64,000 bases of DNA from Geomonas subterranea (GTDB taxonomy: Bacteria > Desulfobacterota > Desulfuromonadia > Geobacterales > Geobacteraceae): contig NZ_CP077683.1 in the NCBI RefSeq assembly GCF_019063845.1, positions 434,001 through 498,000 on the forward strand. The letters run 5' to 3'. A program made the position numbers and the translations under genes. Shown here in pieces: positions 47,826-56,179 of this stretch. The notes under the pieces were generated by a model. The model had not been told where the DNA came from. It was given only the letters and a program-made list of their open reading frames with translations, and searched no databases. The first letter of the stretch is position 1. Each line of letters starts with the position of its first letter.

Positions 47826-47935
47826 GGTAAAAGGGTAAAAGGGAGAAGGGGAGAAGGGGAGAAGGGGAGAAGGGGAGAAGGGGAGAAGGGGAGAAGGGGA
47901 GAAGGGGAGAAGGGGAGAAGGGGAGAAGGGGAGAC
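47826..47935. repeat. 8-bp microsatellite (GAGAAGGG)n
   Basis: After two GGTAAAAG units, an uninterrupted run of about eleven GAGAAGGG units. It is a purine-only tract of roughly 110 nt, prone to slippage and triplex formation. Confidence 0.9.
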
Positions 47936-48010
47936 GCCGTCTACCGGCAACCTCGCTGCAAGGATATGTTTCTCAGGAAATGGCTCGGGACAATGCGCCT
48001 GGGACCAGCA

Positions 48011-48053
48011 GCACCACGCGCAGGGTTTCTCCTGGCTTCCCTGCGCGTGGTGC
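48011..48053. other. Perfect 15-bp inverted repeat upstream of ribBA
   Basis: GCACCACGCGCAGGG (48011-48025) and CCCTGCGCGTGGTGC (48039-48053) pair without mismatch around a 13-nt loop. No T-run follows. Ends 58 nt before the ribBA start. It has no resemblance to an FMN riboswitch; a leader hairpin or a repeat remnant are both possible. Confidence 0.65.
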
Positions 48054-48111
48054 GACTTCACTTCTCGTGGTACTCAAGTACATCTGGTGCGAATACATAA
48101 AGGAGGGTGTC

Positions 48112-49314
48112 ATGTCCGTGGCGAGCATAGAGGAAGCGATCGAAGAGATCAGGGCGGGAAGGATGGTCATCCTGGTGGATGACGAGGACCGCGAGAACGA
48201 AGGCGATCTCACCATGGCCGCCCAGTTCGTAACCCCGGAGGCCATCAACTTCATGGCGCGTTTCGGGCGCGGCCTCATCTGCCTCACCATGACCGCGGAA
48301 CGCTGCGACCACCTGGCGCTCCCTCCCATGGTGCGGGACAACACCTCCTCCTTCGGCACCGCGTTCACCGTCTCCATCGAGGCGCGCTCCGGCGTCAGCA
48401 CCGGGATCTCCGCGGCGGACCGTGCCCGCACCATACTGACCGCCGTGGCCCCCGACGCGCAGGCCTCGGACCTGGCAAGGCCGGGGCACATCTTTCCCCT
48501 GCGCGCCCGCGACGGCGGCGTCCTGGTCCGCTCCGGGCAGACCGAGGGCTCCGTGGATCTCGCGCGTCTGGCCGGGGTGGAGCCGGCAGGCGTCATCTGC
48601 GAGATCATGAAAGAGGACGGCTCCATGGCCCGGATGCCCGACTTGAAGCGCTTCGCGCTGCAGCACGGCATCAAGATCTGCACCATCGCCGACCTGGTCG
48701 CCTACCGCCTCCGGCACGAGTCCCTGGTGCGGCGCTCCGTAGAGGTCGCCCTCCCCACCAAAGCGGGTGCTTTCCGCGCCATCGCCTTTGACAACGACGT
48801 CGACCATCTCGAGCACATCGCCCTCGTCAAGGGGGACCTCGCCGGCGACGAGCCGGTCCTGGTACGGGTCCATTCCGAATGTATGACCGGCGACGTGTTT
48901 GGCAGCGTCCGCTGCGACTGCGCCGACCAACTGCACCATGCCATGGAACTGGTGGAGGCGGAGGGTAGGGGGGTGGTCCTCTACATGCGCCAGGAAGGGC
49001 GCGGCATCGGGCTCACCAACAAGCTGAAGGCGTACGCGCTGCAGGATCAGGGTAAAGATACGGTCGAGGCCAACCTTGCCCTGGGGTTCAAGGCCGACAT
49101 GCGCGACTACGGCATTGGGGCTCAGATCCTGGCTCACCTGGGGCTCACGAAGATCCGGCTCATGACCAACAATCCGAAGAAACTGGTCGGCCTGCAAGGG
49201 TACGGCATAGACATCGTCGAGCGCGTGCCACTGGAGGTCGCACCCGGCAGTGACAACATCGAGTATCTCCGTGCGAAGCGGGAGAAAATGGGACATATGC
49301 TGCAGTTCATCTGA
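48112..49314 (+). CDS. ribBA: Riboflavin biosynthesis bifunctional protein RibBA
   Basis: Protein of 400 aa from ATG 48112 (AGGAGG at 48101-48106); the frame is open 44 codons upstream through the inverted repeat. N-terminal 3,4-dihydroxy-2-butanone-4-phosphate synthase ([11 protein letters not shown] near residue 24, [12 protein letters not shown]), C-terminal GTP cyclohydrolase II with zinc cysteines in [21 protein letters not shown] and [13 protein letters not shown]. Supplies riboflavin; proximity to two ETFs and an acyl-CoA dehydrogenase may reflect high flavin demand. Confidence 0.95.
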   Translation: MSVASIEEAIEEIRAGRMVILVDDEDRENEGDLTMAAQFVTPEAINFMARFGRGLICLTMTAERCDHLALPPMVRDNTSSFGTAFTVSIEARSGVSTGISAADRARTILTAVAPDAQASDLARPGHIFPLRARDGGVLVRSGQTEGSVDLARLAGVEPAGVICEIMKEDGSMARMPDLKRFALQHGIKICTIADLVAYRLRHESLVRRSVEVALPTKAGAFRAIAFDNDVDHLEHIALVKGDLAGDEPVLVRVHSECMTGDVFGSVRCDCADQLHHAMELVEAEGRGVVLYMRQEGRGIGLTNKLKAYALQDQGKDTVEANLALGFKADMRDYGIGAQILAHLGLTKIRLMTNNPKKLVGLQGYGIDIVERVPLEVAPGSDNIEYLRAKREKMGHMLQFI

Positions 49315-49351
49315 GGATGCGGGAGAAGGCGCTGCGGCTCGTGGGGGAAGT

Positions 49352-49579
49352 ATGAACGATTATGGAGACCTTGATTGTCGGCGCTACATCATCTCGGTCA
49401 GGATCACCGATGCCGAGCGCAAATTTTTGCTGCGCCTGTTGAACGGGCAGAACATGACCATCTCCGACCTGGTGCGGGAGGCCCTGGGGCGCCTGGCCGT
49501 CTTCCCGCCCACCACTCTCCGGAAGCCGCGCTCCGCGCCAGGAGGGAAAGCGGCGCGGCAGAAAAACAGCGTCGCGTGA
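49352..49579 (+). CDS. Small ribbon-helix-helix-like protein
   Basis: Protein of 75 aa from MNDYGDLDCRRYIISVRITDAERKF. A single predicted strand followed by two helices (ISVRITDAERKFLLRLLNGQNMTISDLVREALGRL) fits the RHH DNA-binding fold; the tail is basic (RKPRSAPGGKAARQK). GGGGGAAG precedes the ATG. Lies between ribBA and the marR operon. Target unknown; no toxin partner is adjacent. Confidence 0.6.
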   Translation: MNDYGDLDCRRYIISVRITDAERKFLLRLLNGQNMTISDLVREALGRLAVFPPTTLRKPRSAPGGKAARQKNSVA

Positions 49580-49623
49580 AGCTGCGACGTGGGTCTTCGG
49601 ACCCAGGCGGGGTGTCCCGAAAA

Positions 49624-49658
49624 ATAGATAGCAAAATAATAGATAGCATGCTATCTAT
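49624..49658. promoter_or_regulatory. 20-bp palindromic operator plus half-site before marR
   Basis: ATAGATAGCATGCTATCTAT (49639-49658) is a perfect palindrome that ends 5 bp before the ATG. A direct repeat of one arm, ATAGATAGC, lies at 49624-49632, 15 bp upstream (register of 1.5 helical turns). Position and symmetry suit autorepression by the MarR protein. Confidence 0.8.
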
Positions 49659-49663
49659 ATTGC

Positions 49664-50128
49664 ATGACCACGGCAAACGCAAAGGTAGGCAAAGAAAACC
49701 TCCTCTACCGCATGGGATTTTTAACCAGGCGGTGGCGTCAGGTGCTGGACGGCGCTTTCCAATCCCTGGGGCTGACTGACGCCGCATGGCGCCCATTGCT
49801 GCACCTGCACCACATGGGCGACAGCATCAGGCAGAAGGACTTGGCGGCCTCTCTCGGCATAGAAGGTCCCTCGCTGACACGCATTCTCGACCAACTGATA
49901 GCCAGAGGGCTTATCGAGCGCAGCGAGGACGCCAGCGACCGGCGAGCCAAACTCCTTACCCTCGCTCCCCGGGGACGCGCGATGGTGACTGAGATTGCCG
50001 GCAAGGTCGCGACCCTGGAGCATGACCTCCTCAATGAGTTCAGCGAAGCGGAGATCAACCAGATGAGCGACTACGTGGAGCGGCTGGAGAAGAGGTTGCA
50101 GGAAACCCGCTCGAGACTCAAAGGATGA
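49664..50128 (+). CDS. MarR family transcriptional regulator
   Basis: Protein of 154 aa with MarR winged helix: LTDAAWRPLLHLHHMGDSIRQKDLAASLGIEGPSLTRILDQLIARGLIERSEDASDRRAKLLTLAPRG, including the wing motif DxRxKxLxLT. Members sense phenolic or aromatic ligands and repress adjacent efflux genes. Overlaps the FUSC gene by 4 bp (ATGA) and carries a palindrome at its own start. Confidence 0.92.
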   Translation: MTTANAKVGKENLLYRMGFLTRRWRQVLDGAFQSLGLTDAAWRPLLHLHHMGDSIRQKDLAASLGIEGPSLTRILDQLIARGLIERSEDASDRRAKLLTLAPRGRAMVTEIAGKVATLEHDLLNEFSEAEINQMSDYVERLEKRLQETRSRLKG

Positions 50129-52092
50129 ATCCGTCCCACCGCTTGAAATTCGCCCTCGCCCTGCGCGGGACGCTGGCCGCACTGACCGCCCTGGGCGTCG
50201 CCGAGTTCCTCGGCATAGAGAACCCCTACTGGGCGGCGATGACCGCTCTGATCGTCATCCAGCCTACGCGCGGCCTGCTGTTCGAAAAAAGCTTCTACCG
50301 CCTGGTCGGCACCGTCTTCGGCTCCCTGGCCGCCCTGCTGCTCCTCCAGTACACGAAATCCCCCTTTCTGCTCACGTGCGCGCTCGTCTTCTGGATCGCC
50401 GGGTGCGTCGGCATAGGAAATCTCTTCCACGGCCTGCGCTCCTACGCCTTTCTCATGGCAGGCTGCACCTGCGCCGTCATCGTCATGAGCGGCTTCATGA
50501 ATCCCTCCCGCGTGCCCGAGATCGCCTTCGGCCGGATCGCCTGCATCGTCGTCGGCATCATCGTCACCACGGCGGTCACCGCCCTTTTTACACCGCGTTC
50601 GCCGCGTGAGGAGTTGAAGCGGCGTCTTCGTGAGGTGATCTGCGACGCCATACGGTGGCTGTCGGAGCTGATCAGGGACGGCCGCAGCGATAACGTCGCG
50701 AGGCTTGAGCAGGTGATGCTCATCGAACTGGCGGACCTGGAGCTGCTTCTCGATACCGCCGGAGCGGCATCACCCGGCTTTAAAAAAAGACACCGCCACG
50801 TGAAGAGCCTGATTGCGGCGCTTCTTTCCCTGCTGTCAGTGGGGCGCCTCGCAGCGGAACACCTCGACCGTCACAGCGATGGCGTCGGCAGGGACGCGAA
50901 GTGGCGCGAGATGATGTCCCGGCATCTTCTCCACGTCGCATCGACCTTCGCGTCCTCCCCTCGGGGCGGGATCTGCTCCGAGCTTGCGGCTTTGGCCTGC
51001 GAAGCGCGTTCCCACCTGCCACTTCTGGGCGAGACTTTCGCCGGGCTGGTGGTAGCCATGGAAGAGGTCCGTGCAGGATTCGAGGCCGTGGCAGAAGACG
51101 CGGCAGAGGAGCCGCGACATCGGCTCATCCGGCACCGGGACTGGGTTGAAGCGGGTAGGGCGGCCTTTCGCTCCGGGCTCGTCATCGCCGCCGTGGGCTT
51201 CACCTGGAGCGCCACCGGCTGGAGCAAGGGGCCTCTCATGATGATGGCCCTGTCGATCATGACCACCATCTTCTCGAACAAGGACCATCCCGCCCATTTT
51301 GTCGGCAACATCTTCGTCGGTGCGGCGATCGGCTCGGCCAGCGCTGTTTTCTGCCGGATATTCCTGCTCTCCGCCGTTCATGACCCCTCCCTTACCGTTG
51401 CCGTCATCGCGCCTTTCGTGCTGCTCGGGTTCGTCGCCATGCAGTATCAGCGCACGATGATAGCGGCGACCGATGCGACCCTTTTCTTCATCTTCGTGGT
51501 CCAGCCGGGTGTCGCGGTCAACGTCGCACATGTCGATCTGGCCATCGGCGCCGTAGCCATGGTGGCCGGTGTCGGAACCGCCTGGCTTTCCTACACCGTG
51601 CTGGTCCCCATCAACCCGGGGCTGCGGATGCGGTCCATTCTCGCCGCCGTTTCCCGCGACCTGGTGCACATGGCACAGGACGGTTCGCCGCAGGTGCTAG
51701 GCCGGGCACAGGAAAGGCTGCACCACAGGGTGATCCGCCTGGTGGACATGGCCGCGCGGCACGACCCGGAACATCTGAGGACGGTCGAGGGGGGGGTGAC
51801 CGCGCTTGGCATGGCAGCATGCATCAGGTCGCTCTGGGAAAAACTGAACGGTAACGACCTTACTCCCTCCTCGGAGCGGATCATAAGAGAAGCGCTGATG
51901 ACGATAGCGGTCCTGGCCCCTCAACCGGACAACGCACGGGAGCTCCTGAGCCGTGCCGCCCGCGCCCTTTATGCCGTTTTGGAAGAGGGTGCCGTCATGA
52001 AGGGGCTGATGAATGAAACAGCAGGGGCGGCCGGGGATTCCGGCCAGGTCCGGCAGCCGCGTAACCGGCTGTTGTGGGCAGAGCGACAGTAA
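50125..52092 (+). CDS. FUSC family (aromatic acid efflux AaeB/YccS-like) inner membrane protein
   Basis: Membrane protein of 655 aa. Two hydrophobic blocks of about six helices each (residues about 10-160 and 340-490) separated by a cytoplasmic helical domain, the FUSC/AaeB layout. The first block has PYWAAMTALIVIQPTRG, typical of the family; the second SKGPLMMMALSIMTTIFSNKDHPAHFVGN. AaeB exports hydroxylated aromatic carboxylates in E. coli. Coupled to marR, it probably protects against excess aromatic acid. No membrane-fusion partner is adjacent. Confidence 0.85.
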   Translation: MNPSHRLKFALALRGTLAALTALGVAEFLGIENPYWAAMTALIVIQPTRGLLFEKSFYRLVGTVFGSLAALLLLQYTKSPFLLTCALVFWIAGCVGIGNLFHGLRSYAFLMAGCTCAVIVMSGFMNPSRVPEIAFGRIACIVVGIIVTTAVTALFTPRSPREELKRRLREVICDAIRWLSELIRDGRSDNVARLEQVMLIELADLELLLDTAGAASPGFKKRHRHVKSLIAALLSLLSVGRLAAEHLDRHSDGVGRDAKWREMMSRHLLHVASTFASSPRGGICSELAALACEARSHLPLLGETFAGLVVAMEEVRAGFEAVAEDAAEEPRHRLIRHRDWVEAGRAAFRSGLVIAAVGFTWSATGWSKGPLMMMALSIMTTIFSNKDHPAHFVGNIFVGAAIGSASAVFCRIFLLSAVHDPSLTVAVIAPFVLLGFVAMQYQRTMIAATDATLFFIFVVQPGVAVNVAHVDLAIGAVAMVAGVGTAWLSYTVLVPINPGLRMRSILAAVSRDLVHMAQDGSPQVLGRAQERLHHRVIRLVDMAARHDPEHLRTVEGGVTALGMAACIRSLWEKLNGNDLTPSSERIIREALMTIAVLAPQPDNARELLSRAARALYAVLEEGAVMKGLMNETAGAAGDSGQVRQPRNRLLWAERQ

Positions 52093-52113
52093 CACAGAAG
52101 AGGAGAATGAAAG

Positions 52114-52845
52114 ATGGATGTGTCAGGCAAAGTAGTTCTGGTTACCGGTGCCAACGGCGGTATCGGGTGGGCGCTGGTGAATGAGTTGCTGGAGCGCGGA
52201 GCTGCCAAGGTATATGCGGCGGCGCGCAATATCCAGGCGGTGGCGGGAATGGCCCGGTTCGACCCCGGGCACGTGGTGGCGCTCAGGATCGACGTGACCC
52301 ACGAGACCAGCGTGGCCACGGCCGCGGCGCAATGCCAGGATGTCGACCTGCTGATCAATAACGCCGGCGTGAACCATTGCAAAAGCCTACTCGACCCCGA
52401 TGGGCTTGAAAGCGCGCGCCAGGAGATCAAGGTGAACTATCTCGGCACCCTCTCCATGTGCCGGGCCTTCGCGCCGCTATTGGCAGCCCGCGGTGGGGCG
52501 ATAGCGAACGTCTGCTCCATCCTGGGTCTTGTCAACCTCCCCGTTAACGGCACCTATTCAGCCTCCAAGGCCGCAGGTCATTCCTTGCTGCAGGGGGTGC
52601 GCGCCGAACTCGCGTCGCGTGGCGTCAAGGTGTACGGAGTGTACCCCGGACCCGTGGACACCAGGATGACAGCAGGCCAGGAAATGGACAAAGCCACCCC
52701 GGAGCAGGTCGCCAAGATGATCCTGGACGGGATCGCGAAGGACCAGGAGTACATCTTCCCGGACGCGATGTCCCGGGACGTGTATCGTGGACTGCTCAAC
52801 GCTCCCAAAGAAGTCGAACAGCAGTTCGGTGCCATGGTGCCGTAA
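52114..52845 (+). CDS. Short-chain dehydrogenase/reductase (SDR)
   Basis: Classical SDR of 243 aa: cofactor motif TGANGGIG at residues 11-18, NNAG motif (LLINNAGVNHC), catalytic Ser in VCSILG and YxxxK in GTYSASKAAGH. Acts on an unknown alcohol/ketone with NAD(P). GAGGAG upstream of the ATG, 22 bp after the FUSC gene, so likely the third gene of that operon. Confidence 0.88.
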   Translation: MDVSGKVVLVTGANGGIGWALVNELLERGAAKVYAAARNIQAVAGMARFDPGHVVALRIDVTHETSVATAAAQCQDVDLLINNAGVNHCKSLLDPDGLESARQEIKVNYLGTLSMCRAFAPLLAARGGAIANVCSILGLVNLPVNGTYSASKAAGHSLLQGVRAELASRGVKVYGVYPGPVDTRMTAGQEMDKATPEQVAKMILDGIAKDQEYIFPDAMSRDVYRGLLNAPKEVEQQFGAMVP

Positions 52846-52934
52846 GCGATAGAGAAGCGCAAGGTGCCATCGGTAAAAAAATGAACGATTCCGATTAGAT
52901 GTAGCTGTGGTGCAAAGGTGCCCCAAAAAAACAA

Positions 52935-52973
52935 TTGACATAAAGTTTTGGAGGGGCTATACACAAGTCTACA
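52935..52973 (+). promoter_or_regulatory. Promoter and TGTAGACT-type site of the Rrf2 sulfur regulator
   Basis: TTGACA (52935-52940), 17 nt, TATACA (52958-52963), a near-consensus sigma-70 promoter. Immediately downstream AGTCTACA (52966-52973) is the exact reverse complement of TGTAGACT at 53493-53500, so a regulator bound here would block transcription. Confidence 0.7.
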
Positions 52974-52991
52974 AAAACGACAGGCTAATGG

Positions 52992-53453
52992 ATGATATCG
53001 AAAAAAACGAAATACGGCCTTAAAGCCCTTATCTATCTTGCGCGGCAGTACGAGCAGGGACCGATCCTGATAGCGGACCTGGCGCGGGACGAGAACATCC
53101 CGAAGAAGTTTTTGGAAGCCATCCTGCTTGCGTTGAAAAACAGCGGTATCCTGCAGAGCCGGAAAGGGAAGGGCGGGGGCTACCACCTGGGGCGGTCCCC
53201 CAGGCAGATCACCATGGGGCAGGCGATCCGGGTGATGGAAGGTCCTCTGGCGCCGGTCCCCTGCGTCAGCGAAACGGCGTACGCCAAGTGTACCGAGTGC
53301 GGCAACGAGAACACCTGCGGCATCCGGCTGGTCATGAAGGACGTGCGCGAGGCCATCGCCAAAATCCTGGACAACACCACCCTGGCCGATGTGCTGGATC
53401 GCATCGAGCACGCTGAACTCTCCGAAAAGAACGTCATCGATTTTTGCATCTGA
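52992..53453 (+). CDS. Rrf2 family regulator (CymR/IscR-like) with four cysteines
   Basis: Protein of 153 aa beginning MISKKTKYGLKALIYLA. The HTH (ILIADLARDENIPKKFLEAILLALKNSGILQSRKGKGGGYHLG) is classical Rrf2. Cysteines C91, C100, C103 and C109 (VPCVSETAYAKCTECGNENTCG) resemble the IscR cluster region but with an extra cysteine. CymR, a cysteine-metabolism repressor that acts with CysK, belongs to this family. Together with adjacent sulfate binding, metK and two cysK genes, a role as sulfur regulator is the best guess. Confidence 0.9.
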   Translation: MISKKTKYGLKALIYLARQYEQGPILIADLARDENIPKKFLEAILLALKNSGILQSRKGKGGGYHLGRSPRQITMGQAIRVMEGPLAPVPCVSETAYAKCTECGNENTCGIRLVMKDVREAIAKILDNTTLADVLDRIEHAELSEKNVIDFCI

Positions 53454-53492
53454 ACAGCAGCACTTTTTTTTGTCTCAATAATCTATCAAATC

Positions 53493-53500
53493 TGTAGACT
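53493..53500 (+). promoter_or_regulatory. TGTAGACT motif before the sulfate-binding protein gene
   Basis: TGTAGACTAAACA at 53493-53505, 24 bp before the ATG, in an AT-rich segment. Shared with 52966-52973 (inverted) and 59403-59409. The core promoter is not clear here. Confidence 0.5.
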
Positions 53501-53523
53501 AAACAGAAAAAGGAGAAACGCCG

Positions 53524-54516
53524 ATGAAGAAAACTATCCGCACCGCACTCGCCACGCTGCTGGTAGCAGCACTCCCCCTCACCGCTTTCGCGGCACAGGA
53601 GTTCCTCAACGTCTCGTATGACCCGACCCGCGAACTGTACCAGGACTTCAACAAGGCCTTCGCCAAAAAAGGGCACTCCAATGTCACCTTCAAGCAGTCC
53701 CACGGCGGCTCCGGCAAGCAGGCCAGGGCGGTGATCGACGGCCTCGAGGCCGACGTGGTAACCCTGGCGCTGGCCTACGATATCGACGAGATCAGCGACA
53801 GGGCGAAGCTCCTCCCGGCCGACTGGCAGAAGAGGCTCCCGAACAACAGCTCTCCCTACACCTCGACCATCGTCTTCCTGGTGCGCAAGGGTAACCCCAA
53901 GAAGATAAAGGACTGGAACGACCTGGTGAAGCCGGGCGTCGCCGTCATCACCCCCAACCCCAAGACCTCCGGCGGTGCGCGCTGGAACTACCTGGCGGCC
54001 TGGGCCTACGCCCTGAAGCAGAAAGGGGGGAATGAGGCGAAAGCGAAGCAGTTCGTATCCGAACTCTTCAAGCACGTACCGGTGCTCGATTCCGGTGCTC
54101 GCGGCGCCACCACCACCTTCGTGCAGCGCGGCCAGGGCGACGTGCTTCTCGCCTGGGAGAACGAGGCCTTCCTCGCGGTGAACGAACTGGGCAAGGACAA
54201 GTTCGAGATCGTGGTTCCCTCGCTGAGCATCCTGGCCGAGCCGCCTGTTGCCGTGGTGGACAAGGTCGTCGACAAGAAGGGGACCAGGAAGCTTGCCGAG
54301 GAGTACCTGAAATACCTCTACTCGACGGAAGGGCAGGAGATCGCCGCCAAGCATTATTACCGTCCGCGCGACAAGAAGGTGGCGGCCAAGTACGCCAAGG
54401 TGTTCCCCAAGGTGAAGCTGGTAACCATCGACGACACCTTCGGCGGCTGGCGCAAGGCACAGAAGACACATTTCGCCGACGGCGGGGTGTTCGACCAGAT
54501 CTACAGCGCAAAGTAG
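53524..54516 (+). CDS. Sulfate/thiosulfate ABC transporter substrate-binding protein
   Basis: Periplasmic protein of 330 aa (Sbp/CysP family). Signal peptide [23 protein letters not shown] with cleavage before [20 protein letters not shown]. Family signatures: [66 protein letters not shown]. Binds sulfate or thiosulfate for an inner-membrane permease. No cysT, cysW or cysA follows; instead yezD and metK do. AAAAGGAG precedes the ATG. Confidence 0.93.
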   Translation: MKKTIRTALATLLVAALPLTAFAAQEFLNVSYDPTRELYQDFNKAFAKKGHSNVTFKQSHGGSGKQARAVIDGLEADVVTLALAYDIDEISDRAKLLPADWQKRLPNNSSPYTSTIVFLVRKGNPKKIKDWNDLVKPGVAVITPNPKTSGGARWNYLAAWAYALKQKGGNEAKAKQFVSELFKHVPVLDSGARGATTTFVQRGQGDVLLAWENEAFLAVNELGKDKFEIVVPSLSILAEPPVAVVDKVVDKKGTRKLAEEYLKYLYSTEGQEIAAKHYYRPRDKKVAAKYAKVFPKVKLVTIDDTFGGWRKAQKTHFADGGVFDQIYSAK

Positions 54517-54551
54517 CTTGCACTGCATCAGCTAATCGTCCCGGAGGGAGC

Positions 54552-54707
54552 ATGAAAACGGTACCCGAACAACCTGGCAAATGGAGTAAGGAACTCGAGC
54601 AGAGGCTCCGCCTCGCACTCCAAGACCTGCGCTTCGGGACGGTCACCCTCGTGGTCCAGGACGGCAAGGTCATTCAGCTCGATAAGAACGAAAAGATCAG
54701 GATTTAG
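54552..54707 (+). CDS. YezD family (DUF2292) small protein, copy 1
   Basis: Protein of 51 aa: MKTVPEQPGKWSKELEQR followed by the family core LRFGTVTLVVQDGKVIQLDKNEKIRI. YezD-type proteins are short, of unknown biochemical function, and often sit near sulfur-assimilation genes. GGAGGGAG precedes the ATG. The first of three copies within 5 kb. Confidence 0.85.
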   Translation: MKTVPEQPGKWSKELEQRLRLALQDLRFGTVTLVVQDGKVIQLDKNEKIRI

Positions 54708-54714
54708 AAGATAG

Positions 54715-54835
54715 CAGCGAGCCCGGCGGTGCCCTGAGAGGGGGGCGCCGGTACACCCGACACAAACCCTGTCGCCGACCAGACAAACTGGAGGCCAGGC
54801 CGTAACCGGATGCACGGTTATGCCTGGCCTTTTTT
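54715..54835 (+). promoter_or_regulatory. Structured leader with intrinsic terminator before metK (attenuator)
   Basis: Successive hairpins: CCGGCG(G)TGCCC with GGGGGCGCCGG (about 54723-54751), CGACA/TGTCG (about 54758-54774), CCAG-ACAAA-CTGG (54779-54791), then the terminator AGGCCAGGC (54792-54800) / GCCTGGCCT (54822-54830) with inner TAACCG/CGGTTA and T-run 54830-54835. The metK ATG is only 35 bp past the T-run, leaving no room for a separate promoter, so metK must be transcribed by read-through. It does not match SAM riboswitch classes I know; ligand unknown. Confidence 0.72.
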
Positions 54836-54870
54836 GTTGCCGCCGGCCAGTTCCAGAGGAGGAAGCACCC

Positions 54871-56079
54871 ATGTCCAAGCAGCGATTTCTGTTCACCTCC
54901 GAATCCGTCACCGAGGGGCACCCCGACAAGCTGGCGGACCAGGTTTCCGACGCCATCCTCGACGCCCTGCTGGCACAGGATCCCCATGCCCGCGTCGCCT
55001 GCGAGACCAGCGTGACCACTGGGCTTGTGCTGTTGTTCGGTGAGGTCTCCAGCTCGGCTCAGGTCAACTTCGCCCGCATCGCCCGCGACACCATCGCCCG
55101 AGTCGGCTACACCGACGCGAAGTACGGCCTGGACGCGGAACACGCCGCGGTCCTGGTTTCTCTGGACCAGCAGTCGGCCGACATCGCCCAGGGGGTAGAC
55201 GTTGCGCTGGAGCAGAGAAAGGGGGCGGAGCACGACGGCTACCTCGACTCGGTGGGGGCGGGGGACCAGGGGATGGTCTTCGGTTTTGCCACCGACGAGA
55301 CTCCCGAATACCTCCCCACCAGCATCGCCCTGGCCCACAAGCTGGCCCGGCGGCTCACCGAGGCGCGCAAGTCCGGCGAGATCCCCTACCTGCGCCCCGA
55401 CGGCAAGACCCAGGTAACCGTGGAATATGAAGGGGATGTTCCGGTCCGGGTGGACACGGTGGTCATCTCGGCCCAGCACGACCCGGAGGTGGAGCTCGAA
55501 CAGATCCGCGCCGACCTGATCGCAAAGGTGATCGGGCCGGTGATCCCCGAGGCGCTCCTGGACGCGCAGACCCGCATCTTCGTCAACCCGACCGGTCGCT
55601 TCGTGATCGGCGGACCGCACGGCGACGCCGGCCTCACCGGCAGGAAGATCATCGTGGACAGCTACGGCGGCTTCTCGCGCCACGGCGGCGGCGCGTTCTC
55701 GGGCAAGGACTCCACCAAGGTGGACCGCTCCGGCGCGTACGCGGCCCGCTACGTTGCGAAGAATCTGGTCGCGGCGGGGTTGGCAAAGAAGGTCGAGGTC
55801 CAGATCGCCTACGCCATCGGCGTCGCCCGCCCGGTCTCCATCTTCGTCGACAGCTTCGGGACCGGGGCCTTGGCCAACGAGGAACTGGCCGGACTGATCG
55901 CGCGCCACTTCGACCTGCGGCCTGCTGCCATCATCGAGCAGCTCGACCTCAGGCGTCCCATCTACCGCGACACGGCAGCCTACGGCCACTTCGGCAGGCT
56001 CGATCTCGATCTCCCCTGGGAGCGGACCGACAAGGCGGATCTCCTGCGGCAGGCGGCGCGCGGCGTGGCGGTCAACTGA
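54871..56079 (+). CDS. metK: S-adenosylmethionine synthetase
   Basis: Protein of 402 aa from ATG 54871 (AGGAGGAAG upstream; frame open 17 codons earlier through the terminator). Signatures: [41 protein letters not shown] (methionine/ATP binding), FGGAFSG-type loop [23 protein letters not shown], and [18 protein letters not shown]. Makes SAM from methionine and ATP. Being placed in a sulfur/cysteine island behind an attenuator suggests sulfur-responsive control. Confidence 0.97.
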   Translation: MSKQRFLFTSESVTEGHPDKLADQVSDAILDALLAQDPHARVACETSVTTGLVLLFGEVSSSAQVNFARIARDTIARVGYTDAKYGLDAEHAAVLVSLDQQSADIAQGVDVALEQRKGAEHDGYLDSVGAGDQGMVFGFATDETPEYLPTSIALAHKLARRLTEARKSGEIPYLRPDGKTQVTVEYEGDVPVRVDTVVISAQHDPEVELEQIRADLIAKVIGPVIPEALLDAQTRIFVNPTGRFVIGGPHGDAGLTGRKIIVDSYGGFSRHGGGAFSGKDSTKVDRSGAYAARYVAKNLVAAGLAKKVEVQIAYAIGVARPVSIFVDSFGTGALANEELAGLIARHFDLRPAAIIEQLDLRRPIYRDTAAYGHFGRLDLDLPWERTDKADLLRQAARGVAVN

Positions 56080-56179
56080 AAGCATCCTGATCGGCCGGCC
56101 GTGTAGAACCTGTGCTTCACCGCCAGCCAACGGCGCACCGTGCTGCGCTTGGGCATGAAACAGTAAAAGGAGGCGCCAC

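Noticed and set aside
47784-48111. Open frame through the (GAGAAGGG)n tract and upstream in-frame extension of ribBA from 47980
   Set aside because: The first is repeat-encoded; the second lacks a ribosome binding site and crosses the inverted repeat, whereas ATG 48112 has AGGAGG.
54715-54835. Classical SAM riboswitch before metK
   Set aside because: The conserved cores of SAM-I, SAM-II and SAH riboswitches are not present; only the terminator and several unrelated hairpins are.
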